From positions 1 to 64,000 of the forward strand of contig JAHZAV010000006.1 in assembly GCA_019423745.1 (NCBI GenBank): 64,000 nucleotides of DNA. Reading direction: 5' to 3'. Numbering within the stretch: the first letter of the stretch is position 1; each line of letters starts with the position of its first letter. Position numbers and translations under genes: made by a program. The stretch comes from Lachnospiraceae bacterium. Lineage in GTDB: Bacteria; Bacillota; Clostridia; Lachnospirales; Lachnospiraceae. The notes below the pieces were generated by a model. It did no database searches and was not told the DNA's origin. It worked only from the letters and a program-made list of their open reading frames with translations. This document shows positions 18,110 to 27,328 of this stretch, one piece after another.

Positions 18110-19288
18110 TTATAATACCTTTTTCAATTTTTCAATCATTTCATCTACATGATCTTCTGTAATAACAAGCGGCGGCACAATACGAAGTACATTTCCTCCT
18201 GCCGAAATAACGAGAAGTCCTTCCTGCTGTGCTTTCGCTATCACTTCACCGACCGGAACATTTAAAACAAGTCCCTGCATCAGACCTTTTCCACGTCTTT
18301 TTTCTACAGAGTCGCTCTCTTTTGCCAGCTCATCCAATTTCTTTTCAAGATAAACTGATACTTCTTTCACATGTTCCAGAATATGTTCTTCCTCATAAAT
18401 ATCCAGCACTTTAGAAACTGCCGCACATACAAAAGGATTTCCCCCATAGGTAGTTCCATGATCTCCTGGCGCCAAAGATTTCTCTGCTACTTTTTCTGTC
18501 ATTGCAAAAGCTCCAACTGGGACCCCGGCCCCAATAGCCTTAGCCATGGCCATAATATCAGGTTTTACTCCGTAATCCTGCCATGCAAACATAGTTCCGG
18601 TACGCCCCATGCCACACTGGATCTCATCCAGAATAAGAAGCGCTCCTGACTCATCGCAAAGTTTTCTTACCCCTTCCAAAAATTCAGGATCCACAGGATA
18701 GATGCCGCCTTCTCCCTGAAGAGTTTCCATGATAACTGCACAGGTCTTGTCAGAAAATTGTTCCTTTACACTGTCCAAATCATTATATCGGGCAAATTTA
18801 ATACCTCCAACCAACGGTTCGAAAGGAAGTCGATAACTTTCTGTAGCTGTAACTGACAAAGCTCCCATACTTCTTCCGTGAAAGGAATGTTCCATAGCTA
18901 TAATTTCATATTTTCCTGTACCTTCTGTATAAGCATATTTTCTTGCTGCTTTCAGCGCCCCTTCAATAGCTTCTGTTCCACTGTTGGTAAAGAAAATCCG
19001 ATCCATCTGTGCTGCCTTAGCAAGTTTTCCTGCAGCTTCTGCCGCCGGGCGGCTGTAGTAAAGATTAGATGTATGCAGCAGCATATCTATCTGCGATTTC
19101 AGGGCTTCTGTATATCCCTTGTGTCCATAGCCCAGGCTGCACACAGCTATCCCTGCCGCAAAATCAAGGTATTTCTTTCCTTCTGTATCATAAAGATATA
19201 CCCCTTCTCCTTTTTCCAACACGATCGGATATCTATTATATGTGTGAAGAAGTGTTTGTTCCGCCTCTTCCATCCATTTATTCTTCAT
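18110..19288 (-). CDS. argD: Acetylornithine aminotransferase
   Basis: PLP-dependent enzyme converting N-acetylglutamate semialdehyde to N-acetylornithine. The 392-aa product contains the class-III aminotransferase signature around LILDEIQCGMGRTGTMFAWQ and the PLP Lys in MAMAKAIGAG. I start at the ATG at 19288 (MKNKWMEEAEQTLLHTYNRY), 11 bp inside the 3' end of argB, because GAAGGGAG lies about 11 nt upstream. The frame extends further into argB without family similarity. It is the last arginine gene of the minus-strand operon. Confidence 0.96.
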   Translation of the reverse strand: MKNKWMEEAEQTLLHTYNRYPIVLEKGEGVYLYDTEGKKYLDFAAGIAVCSLGYGHKGYTEALKSQIDMLLHTSNLYYSRPAAEAAGKLAKAAQMDRIFFTNSGTEAIEGALKAARKYAYTEGTGKYEIIAMEHSFHGRSMGALSVTATESYRLPFEPLVGGIKFARYNDLDSVKEQFSDKTCAVIMETLQGEGGIYPVDPEFLEGVRKLCDESGALLILDEIQCGMGRTGTMFAWQDYGVKPDIMAMAKAIGAGVPVGAFAMTEKVAEKSLAPGDHGTTYGGNPFVCAAVSKVLDIYEEEHILEHVKEVSVYLEKKLDELAKESDSVEKRRGKGLMQGLVLNVPVGEVIAKAQQEGLLVISAGGNVLRIVPPLVITEDHVDEMIEKLKKVL

Positions 19289-20177
19289 GGCAAAATCTAC
19301 TCCCTTCATCATCCAGGATTGCTGTTCCAATTCCCTTGTTTGTAAATATTTCCAAAAGCAGACAGTGCGGAATTCTTCCGTCCAGAATATGTACCCTGGA
19401 CACTCCGTTTTCAATTGCATCAATACAATTGTTAAGCTTTGGCAACATACCGCCCCCGATATATCCGTCTTCCATCAGCCCTCTTGCCTCTGTAACAGTC
19501 AACTCTGATATAAGTGTTTCCGGCTTTTTTGGATCTTTATAAACTCCTTCAATATCTGTAAGAAATGCCAGTTTTTCTGCATGCATTGCTCTTGCAATTG
19601 CACAGGCTGCATCGTCTGCATTAATATTGTAAGTATAAAATTTTTCATCCAGCCCTACCGGACATATGATAGGAAGAAAATCTTTTTCCAGAAGATCCCA
19701 CAGGATATCTGCATTCACTTCCGTTACTTCTCCTACAAAACCAATGTCCTCGCCACCAGACAGTTTTTTCTTTACTTTCAGAAGCCCTCCGTCTTTTCCG
19801 CTGATTCCGATCGCCCGGACACCAAGGCCTTCCACCAGCTGTACCAGTTCTTTATTTACTTTGGAAAGAACCATCTCTGCTAATTCCATAGTAGCCTCAT
19901 CCGTAACACGAAGCCCATTGACAAAATGGGGTTCCATTCCCACCTTGCCAACCCATCGGCTGATTTCCTTTCCGCCTCCATGCACAATAATCGGCTTAAA
20001 TCCTACCAATTTAAGAAGTGTCACATCCTGAATGACATGTTCCTTCAATTCCTCGTCTACCATGGCGCTTCCGCCGTATTTTACAACAATAACTTTTCGG
20101 TTAAACCGCTGAATATAAGGAAGAGCCTCAATCAAAACTTCCGCTTTATCCAGATATTTCTGCATACTATTATCCAT
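19278..20177 (-). CDS. argB: Acetylglutamate kinase
   Basis: Phosphorylates N-acetylglutamate, normally the committed and arginine-inhibited step when ArgJ recycles acetyl groups. The 299-aa protein has the amino-acid kinase motifs VVKYGGSAMVDEELK and VHGGGKEISRWV, and the C-terminal GGMLPKLNNCIDAIENGV. The N-terminal helix (about residues 1-20) is of the kind that builds arginine-sensitive hexamers, so feedback inhibition is plausible (inference). It lies 5 bp after argJ. Confidence 0.97.
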   Translation of the reverse strand: MDNSMQKYLDKAEVLIEALPYIQRFNRKVIVVKYGGSAMVDEELKEHVIQDVTLLKLVGFKPIIVHGGGKEISRWVGKVGMEPHFVNGLRVTDEATMELAEMVLSKVNKELVQLVEGLGVRAIGISGKDGGLLKVKKKLSGGEDIGFVGEVTEVNADILWDLLEKDFLPIICPVGLDEKFYTYNINADDAACAIARAMHAEKLAFLTDIEGVYKDPKKPETLISELTVTEARGLMEDGYIGGGMLPKLNNCIDAIENGVSRVHILDGRIPHCLLLEIFTNKGIGTAILDDEGSRFCHEE

Positions 20178-20182
20178 TTTCT

Positions 20183-21406
20183 CTAACTCCTATAATCTGC
20201 ATTAATTTCAATGTAACCATGGGTAAGATCACATCCCCAGGCAGACGCTGTCTTATCGCCCATTTTGATATCAGCCTTAGCTGTTACCTCAGGCTGTGAT
20301 AAAATCTTAGTAGCTTCTTCTTCACTGTAATCTACCGCTGTTCCATTTTCTATAATCTGAATTGTTCCGGCGCTGCTTTCAAAGAAAAGGTCTACTTTTT
20401 CCGGATCAAACTGTGCTCCTGAGTATCCCATAGCACAAAGGATTCTTCCCCAGTTGGCATCATGTCCGGCAATCGCTGTTTTCGTAAGATTGGAACAAAC
20501 GATAGCTTTTGCAAGTATTTTGGCCTGTTCTTTTGTTTCTGCCCCTACAATTTTTGCTTCAAAAAGAGCGGTTGCTCCCTCACCGTCTCCGGCAATTTTC
20601 TTAGCGAGATATTCATTAATGACATGAAGTGCCTCTTTAAATTTATCATAATCCTCAGTTCCACACTGAATTTCTTCGTTCTCTGCCAGCCCATTTGCAA
20701 GAAGAAGCACTGTATCGTTTGTGGAAGTATCACCGTCCACGGAAATCATATTATAGGTATCCGGCACATCTTCACTAAGCGCACTTTGAAGAGCTTCCTT
20801 GGAAATAACAGCATCCGTTGTAATAAAAGCTAACATTGTACACATATTGGGATGGATCATTCCGGAACCTTTTGCCATCCCTCCAATAGTCACTGTTTTT
20901 CCTCCGGCCTCAATAGTTACTGCGATTTCCTTTTCAGCTGTATCTGTAGTCATAATAGCTTTTGCAGCTGCTGTTCCGCTTTCCAGCGTATCTTCTTTTT
21001 TCTCACCCAGCGCCTCAATTCCTTTTTTCAGCTTTTCAATAGGCATCTGTCGTCCGATTACTCCAGTGGAACCAATGAGGACACCATCTGCATCCACACC
21101 GAGAACTTCCGCTGCCTTCTGTGCTGTCATTTTGCAATAGCCATATCCTTCTTCTCCTGTGCATGCATTAGCAATACCAGAATTTACAATAACAGCCTGG
21201 GACTTCTTTCCACTTTTTACTACCTTTTGATCCCATTTTACAGGTGCTGCTTTCACCACATTTGTTGTAAAAGTGCCGGCACTTACACACGGAACCTGGC
21301 TGTATACCAATGCCATATCTGTACGATCCTTGTACTTTAATCCTGCAGCGGTACATGCTGCTTCAAATCCTTTTGCTGCGGTTACCCCGCCCTTGATGAT
21401 CTCCAT
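20183..21406 (-). CDS. argJ: Bifunctional glutamate N-acetyltransferase/ornithine acetyltransferase
   Basis: Transfers acetyl from N-acetylornithine to glutamate, and in bifunctional forms from acetyl-CoA. The self-cleavage motif is MAKGSGMIHPNMCTMLAF; the nucleophilic Thr is present, but the preceding residue is Cys where Ala is the textbook residue. It is about 407 aa when started at the ATG at 21406, 9 nt after GAGGAG. A GTG two codons upstream is an alternative. It is part of the argC-GNAT-argJ-argB-argD operon. Confidence 0.96.
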   Translation of the reverse strand: MEIIKGGVTAAKGFEAACTAAGLKYKDRTDMALVYSQVPCVSAGTFTTNVVKAAPVKWDQKVVKSGKKSQAVIVNSGIANACTGEEGYGYCKMTAQKAAEVLGVDADGVLIGSTGVIGRQMPIEKLKKGIEALGEKKEDTLESGTAAAKAIMTTDTAEKEIAVTIEAGGKTVTIGGMAKGSGMIHPNMCTMLAFITTDAVISKEALQSALSEDVPDTYNMISVDGDTSTNDTVLLLANGLAENEEIQCGTEDYDKFKEALHVINEYLAKKIAGDGEGATALFEAKIVGAETKEQAKILAKAIVCSNLTKTAIAGHDANWGRILCAMGYSGAQFDPEKVDLFFESSAGTIQIIENGTAVDYSEEEATKILSQPEVTAKADIKMGDKTASAWGCDLTHGYIEINADYRS

Positions 21407-21450
21407 TTTCACACACTCCTCATTTATCTGCTGCTTCTTTGTTCCTTCTA

Positions 21451-21900
21451 CTATTGTTCATTAAAAGCTGTAATATTTTCATCGTTTAATACGAAATCAT
21501 AATAATTCAGATCTTCCCGCTCTGTCCAGCCAATCGTATTCCAGAAGGCATTTCCTATATCATTTTTCGTAAATGCAATCAGGCATACTTTATTGATTTT
21601 CTCTTCTTTCAGAGCTTCCATCGCTTTCACTACCATGGCTTTGCCGATTCCATGCCGCCTGTATGCCTCATCTACGCATACATGGTAAAGGCAGCCGCGT
21701 CTTCCATCATGCCCGCATAAAATTCCGCCCACAATCTTTCCATCTACTTCAGCCACCACACTGGTCGTCGGATTTCTCTTTAGAAAACGTGCAATTCCCT
21801 CTCTGGAATCGTCGATACTGCGGATTCCGAACCCTTTGATCTTTTTCCACAGCCGGTACACCTGATCATAATCTTCTATTTTCATCTCACGGATCGTCAT
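21451..21900 (-). CDS. GNAT-family N-acetyltransferase within the arg operon
   Basis: A 149-aa single GNAT domain starting MTIREMKIEDYDQVYRLW. The acetyl-CoA-binding motif A is YHVCVDEAYRRHGIGKAMV (RRHGIG, about residues 93-98). The start at 21900 lies 10 bp after the argC stop; the frame also runs back into argC. The position between argC and argJ suggests a role in arginine synthesis, possibly an auxiliary N-acetylglutamate synthase, or acetylation of an unrelated amine or protein. The sequence alone cannot decide. Confidence 0.85.
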   Translation of the reverse strand: MTIREMKIEDYDQVYRLWKKIKGFGIRSIDDSREGIARFLKRNPTTSVVAEVDGKIVGGILCGHDGRRGCLYHVCVDEAYRRHGIGKAMVVKAMEALKEEKINKVCLIAFTKNDIGNAFWNTIGWTEREDLNYYDFVLNDENITAFNEQ

Positions 21901-21910
21901 TTTTTCCACT

Positions 21911-22951
21911 CTACGGGAACATTGGCACAAGATTCAGTCCCTCATCTTCTGGTAATCCAAAGGCAAGGTTCATATTCTGTACTGCCTGTCCGGCCGCTCC
22001 TTTCACAAGATTATCGATCGCACCCATCATGATAATCCTTCCTGTGCGCGAATCAATTTGGAAATTAATATCCGTATAATTACTTCCCTCAACCCATTTT
22101 GTCTCCGGGAAAACACCTTTGTCAAGTACACGGATAAATTTTTCATCCTTATAATATTTATCATATACTGCCTTAACTTCCTCATATGTCACATCTTTTG
22201 TAAGCTTGGCATATTCTGTAGCAAGGATACCTCTGTTCATCGGTACAAGGTGCGGTGTAAAATTCAAAACAACCTTCCGGCCTGATGCATATCCTAACTG
22301 TTCTTCAATCTCCGGCGTATGTCTATGAGTAGCCACCCCGTATGCTTTCATATTTTCATTCACTTCGCAGAAAAGATTAGGCAGTTTTGCTCCTCTTCCT
22401 GCACCAGAAGTACCAGATTTTGCATCAATAATTAAAGTATCCATGTCAATCAGCCCTTCTTTAGCCAGAGGGTAAGCTGTCAAAATGGAACAGGTAGTAT
22501 AACATCCCGGATTAGCAATCAGTCTTGCTTTTTTTACATCATCCCGGTTAATTTCACAAAGTCCATAGACAGCTTCCGGAATAAATTCGGGGCTTTTATG
22601 CTCAATTCCATACCATTTTTCGTAAGTCGTTACATCCTTTATACGAAAATCCGCACTAAGATCGATAATTTTAACCTTTGAAAGAATATCCTCATTTACC
22701 AATGATGCACACAATCCCTGAGGCGTTGCTGTAAAAATAACATCTGCCTGTGATGCCAGCATTTCCATATTATCATCCATACATTTAGCATCTACTATCT
22801 GAAACATATTTCGGTAAACATCTGCATATTTCTGATCTATATAACTTCTGGATCCATACCATACAATCTCTGCATCTTTGTGACCCATCAGTATTCGTAC
22901 CAGTTCCCCTCCGGCATATCCGGTGGAACCGATGATTCCAACTTTAATCAT
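21911..22951 (-). CDS. argC: N-acetyl-gamma-glutamyl-phosphate reductase
   Basis: NADPH-dependent reduction of N-acetylglutamyl phosphate, the third step of arginine synthesis. The 346-aa protein has the Rossmann motif VGIIGSTGYAGGELVRIL and the catalytic Cys in ANPGCYTTCSI (about residue 149). It is the first gene of the minus-strand arg operon. Its promoter at 23060-23088 is overlapped by ArgR-like boxes. Confidence 0.97.
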   Translation of the reverse strand: MIKVGIIGSTGYAGGELVRILMGHKDAEIVWYGSRSYIDQKYADVYRNMFQIVDAKCMDDNMEMLASQADVIFTATPQGLCASLVNEDILSKVKIIDLSADFRIKDVTTYEKWYGIEHKSPEFIPEAVYGLCEINRDDVKKARLIANPGCYTTCSILTAYPLAKEGLIDMDTLIIDAKSGTSGAGRGAKLPNLFCEVNENMKAYGVATHRHTPEIEEQLGYASGRKVVLNFTPHLVPMNRGILATEYAKLTKDVTYEEVKAVYDKYYKDEKFIRVLDKGVFPETKWVEGSNYTDINFQIDSRTGRIIMMGAIDNLVKGAAGQAVQNMNLAFGLPEDEGLNLVPMFP

Positions 22952-23053
22952 TTCCGTACATCCTTTCTTCCTATTAATAAGGTTACCTGTTAAAGTTTAT
23001 ACCACTTTCTTTTTCCTGTAAAGTGCTAAAACAAGTGTTTCCTTTTTTGATAC

Positions 23054-23087
23054 TGCATGATTATACATCTTTTATGAATATTATGCA
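23054..23087. promoter_or_regulatory. Tandem ARG-box-like operators over the argC promoter
   Basis: Two imperfect palindromes resemble the ArgR consensus TGAATnnnnATTCA: TGCATGATTATACA (23054-23067) and TGAATATTATGCA (23075-23087, spacer one base short). Their centres are about 20-21 bp apart, the spacing usual for tandem ARG boxes. They cover the -10 and -35 of the argC promoter. The assignment rests on motif and context. Confidence 0.6.
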
Positions 23088-23088
23088 A
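23060..23088 (-). promoter_or_regulatory. Promoter of the argC operon
   Basis: On the minus strand TTGCAT (23083-23088), an exact 17-bp spacer and a perfect TATAAT (23060-23065), about 110 bp upstream of the argC start. Confidence 0.7.
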
Positions 23089-23135
23089 GTTTTTTTGTAT
23101 ATCAAACAACAAAATATTATTTTTCCAACTTTTTG

Positions 23136-23164
23136 TTGCATAATTATTAAATATGGTGTATAGT
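23136..23164 (+). promoter_or_regulatory. Promoter of argG with overlapping ARG-box-like site
   Basis: TTGCAT (23136-23141), a 17-bp spacer ending in TG and TATAGT (23159-23164) lie about 60 bp upstream of argG. An ARG-box-like palindrome TGCATAATTATTAA (23137-23150) overlaps the -35, matching the sites on the argC side. Confidence 0.6.
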
Positions 23165-23222
23165 AGTCCTTGCGATTAAGATAAAACTTAAAATGAAAAT
23201 AAATCTTCAGGAGGAAAAAACC

Positions 23223-24449
23223 ATGAAAGAAAAAGTTGTACTTGCTTATTCTGGCGGTCTTGACACTACCGCTATCATTCCCTGGTTAAAAGAAACTTTT
23301 GATTACGAAGTTATCTGCTGTTGCGTAGACTGTGGACAGGGTGAAGAACTGGATGGACTTAACGAACGTGCAAAATTGTCCGGTGCTTCTAAATTATATA
23401 TTGAAGATATTGTTGATGATTTCTGTGACAATTATGTTGTTCCATGTGTACAGGCACACGCTGTATATGAAAACAAATATCTTATCGGAACCTCTATGGC
23501 TCGGCCAGCTATTGCCAAACGTCTCGTGGACATTGCAAGAAAAGAAGGTGCTGTTGCTATTTGCCATGGCGCAACCGGAAAAGGTAATGACCAGATCCGT
23601 TTCGAGCTCAGCATCCGTGCTCTGGCTCCAGACATCAAAATCATCGCACCATGGCGTATGACTGATGTATGGACCATGAACTCCCGAGAAGATGAGATTG
23701 AATACTGCAGAAAACATGGCATCGAACTTCCTTTTGATGCAAAACACAGCTACAGCCGTGACCGTAACCTGTGGCACATCAGCCATGAAGGACTGGAACT
23801 GGAAGATCCTGCAAACGAACCAAATTATGATGATCTGCTGGTACTTAGCGTCACTCCGGAAAAAGCCCCGGATGAAGGCGAATATGTAACTATGACTTTC
23901 GAAAAAGGTGTTCCAAAAAGCATCAACGGCGTGGAAATGAAAGTTTCTGACATTATCCGCAAATTAAATGAACTGGGCGGAAAGCACGGAATTGGTATCA
24001 TTGATATTGTAGAAAACCGTGTTGTAGGTATGAAATCCCGTGGTGTATATGAAACTCCAGGCGGAACCATCCTTTACGAAGCACACCAGCAGTTAGAAGA
24101 ACTTGTACTGGATCGCGCTACTTATGAAGTAAAGAAAGAGATGGGTGATAAACTTGCACAGGTTGTATACGAAGGAAAATGGTTCACTCCTCTTCGCGAA
24201 GCAATCCAGGCATTTATCGAAAGTACACAGGAATATGTAACAGGAGAAGTAAAATTCAAACTGTACAAAGGCAATATTATCAAAGCCGGCACAACCTCTC
24301 CATATTCCCTTTACAGCGAATCTCTGGCAAGCTTCACAACCGGAGATCTTTATGATCACCACGATGCTGACGGATTCATCAATCTGTTCGGTCTGCCACT
24401 TAAAGTTCGCGCAATGAAAATGCAGGAAGTAAAGAAAGAAACAAAATAG
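23223..24449 (+). CDS. argG: Argininosuccinate synthase
   Basis: ATP-dependent ligation of citrulline and aspartate. The 408-aa protein begins MKEKVVLAYSGGLDTT with the ATP-pyrophosphatase loop SGGLDT. GATGKGNDQIRFE and the C-terminal SLYSESLASFTTGDLYD are family signatures. The ATG at 23223 is chosen because AGGAGG sits 9 nt upstream; the open frame extends 30 bp earlier. argH and argF are not in the window. A REP-like palindrome follows the stop codon. Confidence 0.97.
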   Translation: MKEKVVLAYSGGLDTTAIIPWLKETFDYEVICCCVDCGQGEELDGLNERAKLSGASKLYIEDIVDDFCDNYVVPCVQAHAVYENKYLIGTSMARPAIAKRLVDIARKEGAVAICHGATGKGNDQIRFELSIRALAPDIKIIAPWRMTDVWTMNSREDEIEYCRKHGIELPFDAKHSYSRDRNLWHISHEGLELEDPANEPNYDDLLVLSVTPEKAPDEGEYVTMTFEKGVPKSINGVEMKVSDIIRKLNELGGKHGIGIIDIVENRVVGMKSRGVYETPGGTILYEAHQQLEELVLDRATYEVKKEMGDKLAQVVYEGKWFTPLREAIQAFIESTQEYVTGEVKFKLYKGNIIKAGTTSPYSLYSESLASFTTGDLYDHHDADGFINLFGLPLKVRAMKMQEVKKETK

Positions 24450-24451
24450 TA

Positions 24452-24494
24452 AATTTGGGACGTAACAAAGTTAAACTTTGTTACGTCCCAAATT
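24452..24494. repeat. Palindromic element downstream of argG (REP-like)
   Basis: A perfect palindrome: 21-bp arms (AATTTGGGACGTAACAAAGTT and complement) around a single central base. It shares GGGACGTAAC, and the right flank TTGCA, with the palindrome at 50070-50122. It could fold as a hairpin after argG, but lacks a T-run, so I regard it as a repeat element that may also protect or end the transcript. Confidence 0.7.
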
Positions 24495-24563
24495 GCATTT
24501 TACCCTGTGTAAAACTGCGGTTTGCCTAGGGATTAATTGCGGTTTTATTCTATAATACCTCTA

Positions 24564-25535
24564 TTATCTTTCGTTCCACAGCCTCTGGGCATTTCTAAAA
24601 CCTATTTTATCTATTTGTCTCTCTGTAAGGCCCTCTTTTTTCAATGCATCCCACAATTTGTAAAGGCAACTCTGGTCAGATATTTCCATCTTTTCCATTC
24701 CGTCAAATCCGTCGAAATCTGTTCCCAGGCAAGGCAGATCCTCTCCGCCTGTATTTATCATATGTCTAATATGGGAAACCATTTCTTCTAACCGTGACTC
24801 CTTTTGTGTACCAAGAAAAGGTCCATAGAAATTCAGGCCCGCTGTACCTCCGTTCTCTCCAAGTGCCTTTATCATCGCATCACTTAAATTTCTAGGATGA
24901 TTTGCAAGTGCTCTGCAGTTAGAATGGGAAGCTGTCACTGGTTTTTTACTCTGATGGATGACATCCCAGAATGTCCCGTCAGATGCATGGGATAAATCCA
25001 CAATCATCCCCATTTCATTCATTCTTTCCACCACTTCCAGACCAAAAGGTTTCAGTCCTTTTTCCATGGTGCTCTTTTCACTACTGTTAGGAAAACCAAT
25101 GCAGTTCTCGTAATTCCATGTTAATGTTAAAAGACGGATTCCCCTATTCCACAACTCTTCCAGTCTCTCTACTTTTCCGTTTAGAATACCGCCTTCCTCT
25201 ACGGTTAACACTGCCCCACATTTTTTTCCATTTTCAAAACCTTGCAAATCCTTTTGCTCCAAAATGGGAACGATGTTCTCATGATAAATCTCCAGTTGCT
25301 TTTTTCCATAATCTATCATATCAAGAACATGAAAATATCCATTTTCATATTTTTCCTCTTCCGTTTCTCCTTTCATAGAATCACGATACAAAAAGCTGGC
25401 AAAAAACTGAACTGCAACTTTACCTTTCTGCATTTTTTCAATGCTGACAGCTCCGTCATTTTCTTGCAGATTCCCTTTCCCTTCAAGATCCATAAGTCGC
25501 CATATTGTATCACAATGCAGATCAATCACACGCAT
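24564..25535 (-). CDS. Membrane dipeptidase family (peptidase M19)
   Basis: A 323-aa zinc dipeptidase of the renal-dipeptidase-like family. Metal-site motifs are DLHCDTIW at the N-terminus, a central Glu (TVEEGG), VDLSHAS and TASHSNCRAL. Members hydrolyse dipeptides, some with D-residues. There is no signal peptide, so it is cytoplasmic. I start at 25535 (MRVIDLHCDT) because GGGAGG lies just upstream; the ATG at 25556 would contain that site. It is divergent from the glutamine amidotransferase gene. Confidence 0.92.
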   Translation of the reverse strand: MRVIDLHCDTIWRLMDLEGKGNLQENDGAVSIEKMQKGKVAVQFFASFLYRDSMKGETEEEKYENGYFHVLDMIDYGKKQLEIYHENIVPILEQKDLQGFENGKKCGAVLTVEEGGILNGKVERLEELWNRGIRLLTLTWNYENCIGFPNSSEKSTMEKGLKPFGLEVVERMNEMGMIVDLSHASDGTFWDVIHQSKKPVTASHSNCRALANHPRNLSDAMIKALGENGGTAGLNFYGPFLGTQKESRLEEMVSHIRHMINTGGEDLPCLGTDFDGFDGMEKMEISDQSCLYKLWDALKKEGLTERQIDKIGFRNAQRLWNER

Positions 25536-25595
25536 ATTTTCGTCCCTCCCTTTCATACATATACTATACTACTTTATCATTCCGGAGGAAATACT

Positions 25596-26312
25596 ATGAC
25601 TGCTACTGTCACCCCTTTTATTGGTATTGTTATGTGTGGGTTTATGGGACACCGTCAATTCGTTACTGACTCCTACATTTCAGCTATTATCCGCTCTGGA
25701 GGCTGTCCAGTTATACTGCCTTGCACACAAAAACAGGAGGCAGTCCTTCAGGCTGCCTCCATTTGTCATGGCTATCTCTTCTGCGGCGGCGGAGATGTCA
25801 CCCCGCTTCTGTTTGACAGACCCCCATTGTCATCTGCTGGTGAAACAGACTTAAAAACAGATTTATTTCAACTCTCTCTTATGAAATATGTTCTTACACT
25901 GTCACGTCCCATTCTCGGAATCTGCAGAGGAATGCAGATTATGAATATTGTCCGGGGCGGTGAACTTCTGCAAGATCTATCGCTTCATAAAGAACCATGC
26001 CTCAATCACATGCAGTCTTCCCGCCTTCGAAGCGATCCCTCTCACTCTATCACTCTCCAAAAAGATAGTATGCTATATAAAATTTTAGGGCACCATGCGG
26101 AAGTCAACAGTTTTCACCATCAGGCTGTTTTAACCGCCGGGAAAGGAATCTCCATTACTGCTCATTCTCCTGATGGTATTGCTGAAGCCATTGAACTACC
26201 CAATCGCCCTTTTGCTGTAGGGGTCCAGTGGCATCCTGAATGCATGATGAATTGTGCCAAAATGCAGCAACTATTCCGTTCCTTTGTATCTGCTGCCGCC
26301 AGGCAAACATAG
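25596..26312 (+). CDS. Gamma-glutamyl-gamma-aminobutyrate hydrolase family protein (peptidase C26)
   Basis: A 238-aa class-I glutamine amidotransferase-like hydrolase, relative of PuuD. The catalytic Cys is in ILGICRGMQIMN (about residue 110) and the His-Glu pair in GVQWHPECM. FCGGGDVTPLLF is the usual N-terminal glycine motif. The start at 25596 is set by GGAGGAA 5 nt upstream; an extra upstream open frame is not conserved-looking. The substrate is probably a gamma-glutamyl compound. The divergent dipeptidase suggests peptide or gamma-glutamyl catabolism. Confidence 0.9.
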   Translation: MTATVTPFIGIVMCGFMGHRQFVTDSYISAIIRSGGCPVILPCTQKQEAVLQAASICHGYLFCGGGDVTPLLFDRPPLSSAGETDLKTDLFQLSLMKYVLTLSRPILGICRGMQIMNIVRGGELLQDLSLHKEPCLNHMQSSRLRSDPSHSITLQKDSMLYKILGHHAEVNSFHHQAVLTAGKGISITAHSPDGIAEAIELPNRPFAVGVQWHPECMMNCAKMQQLFRSFVSAAARQT

Positions 26313-26359
26313 CAAATATTTGCAGACAATCTCCCTTTCGTATATATGGCAAGTTTAAA

Positions 26360-27328
26360 TTATTCAAACGGATAACGAATTCCCCAGTCTTTTCGAAGAG
26401 CATCCATCCATTCCATCATTTTTAATGTCTCACTGTGAGGCATTTGAGGACATTCAAGCTTTCCTTCCTCCAAAGCTTTTTTACAGGCGATTACTTCATA
26501 TTCATATCCTGTAATCTGAGGCGGTACCTCTATTCGTTCCTTCAGCATCCTGTCCGGCGTAAATATTTCAATATAACTAATATTATTAATGCTATATGCA
26601 ATTAGATATCCTTTTGTTCCATAAACAATACCATATTGCTCGGTTGCTGCCAGCATTCCGGTATGAATGGTAGCTGTCTTTCCACCTGCATAAGACAGAA
26701 TAATACTGTCCTGTGCATCCACTCCAGTCTCATATTTTACACAAACAGATGTTATTTTCTCAACGTCATTGCCCAGCACCATACTTGCAAAATTCAAAGG
26801 ATAAATTCCCACATCCAAAAGTGCTCCTCCCGCCAATGCCGGATCTGTCAGCCTCTTCTTATCTGTCAGCGCATAGCCTAAATTTGCGGTAACAGAACAG
26901 ATATCCCCTAATTGACCTGAGTTTATGATATCCTCAATCTGCTTTCTGGAAGGCATATACCTAGTCCAGATAGCCTCTGTAATAAAAATTTCTCTGTCTT
27001 TTGCATAATCCAAAAGCTCTTTTGCCTGCTGAGCATTTGCCGTAAATGCTTTCTCCATCAAAACTGGTTTGCCATATTTTATACATAATTTCCCATGCTC
27101 TAAATGATGGGAATGAGGCGTTGCCACATAAACAAGCTCAATCTCTTCATCCTGAAGCATTTCTTCATAAGATCCATAAGCCTTTTCAACATGATTTAAA
27201 TCTGCAAATTGACGAGCTTTTTCCAGACTTCTGGAAGCAACCGCATACGCATTTACTCCTTCCATTCCATTCAGCGTTTGAGCCATTTTCTTTGCAATAT
27301 TTCCTGCTCCAAGTATTCCAACCTTCAT
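26360..27328 (-). CDS. Gfo/Idh/MocA family oxidoreductase
   Basis: A 322-aa NAD(P)-dependent oxidoreductase: N-terminal Rossmann fold (KVGILGAGNIAKKMAQ), the conserved YVATPHSHH, and EKAFTANAQQ with the catalytic Lys (normally EKP; here EKA). The C-terminal alpha/beta domain includes GGALLDVGIYPLNFA. It resembles dihydrodiol or sugar dehydrogenase relatives. No sugar genes adjoin it, so the substrate cannot be named. Confidence 0.92.
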   Translation of the reverse strand: MKVGILGAGNIAKKMAQTLNGMEGVNAYAVASRSLEKARQFADLNHVEKAYGSYEEMLQDEEIELVYVATPHSHHLEHGKLCIKYGKPVLMEKAFTANAQQAKELLDYAKDREIFITEAIWTRYMPSRKQIEDIINSGQLGDICSVTANLGYALTDKKRLTDPALAGGALLDVGIYPLNFASMVLGNDVEKITSVCVKYETGVDAQDSIILSYAGGKTATIHTGMLAATEQYGIVYGTKGYLIAYSINNISYIEIFTPDRMLKERIEVPPQITGYEYEVIACKKALEEGKLECPQMPHSETLKMMEWMDALRKDWGIRYPFE

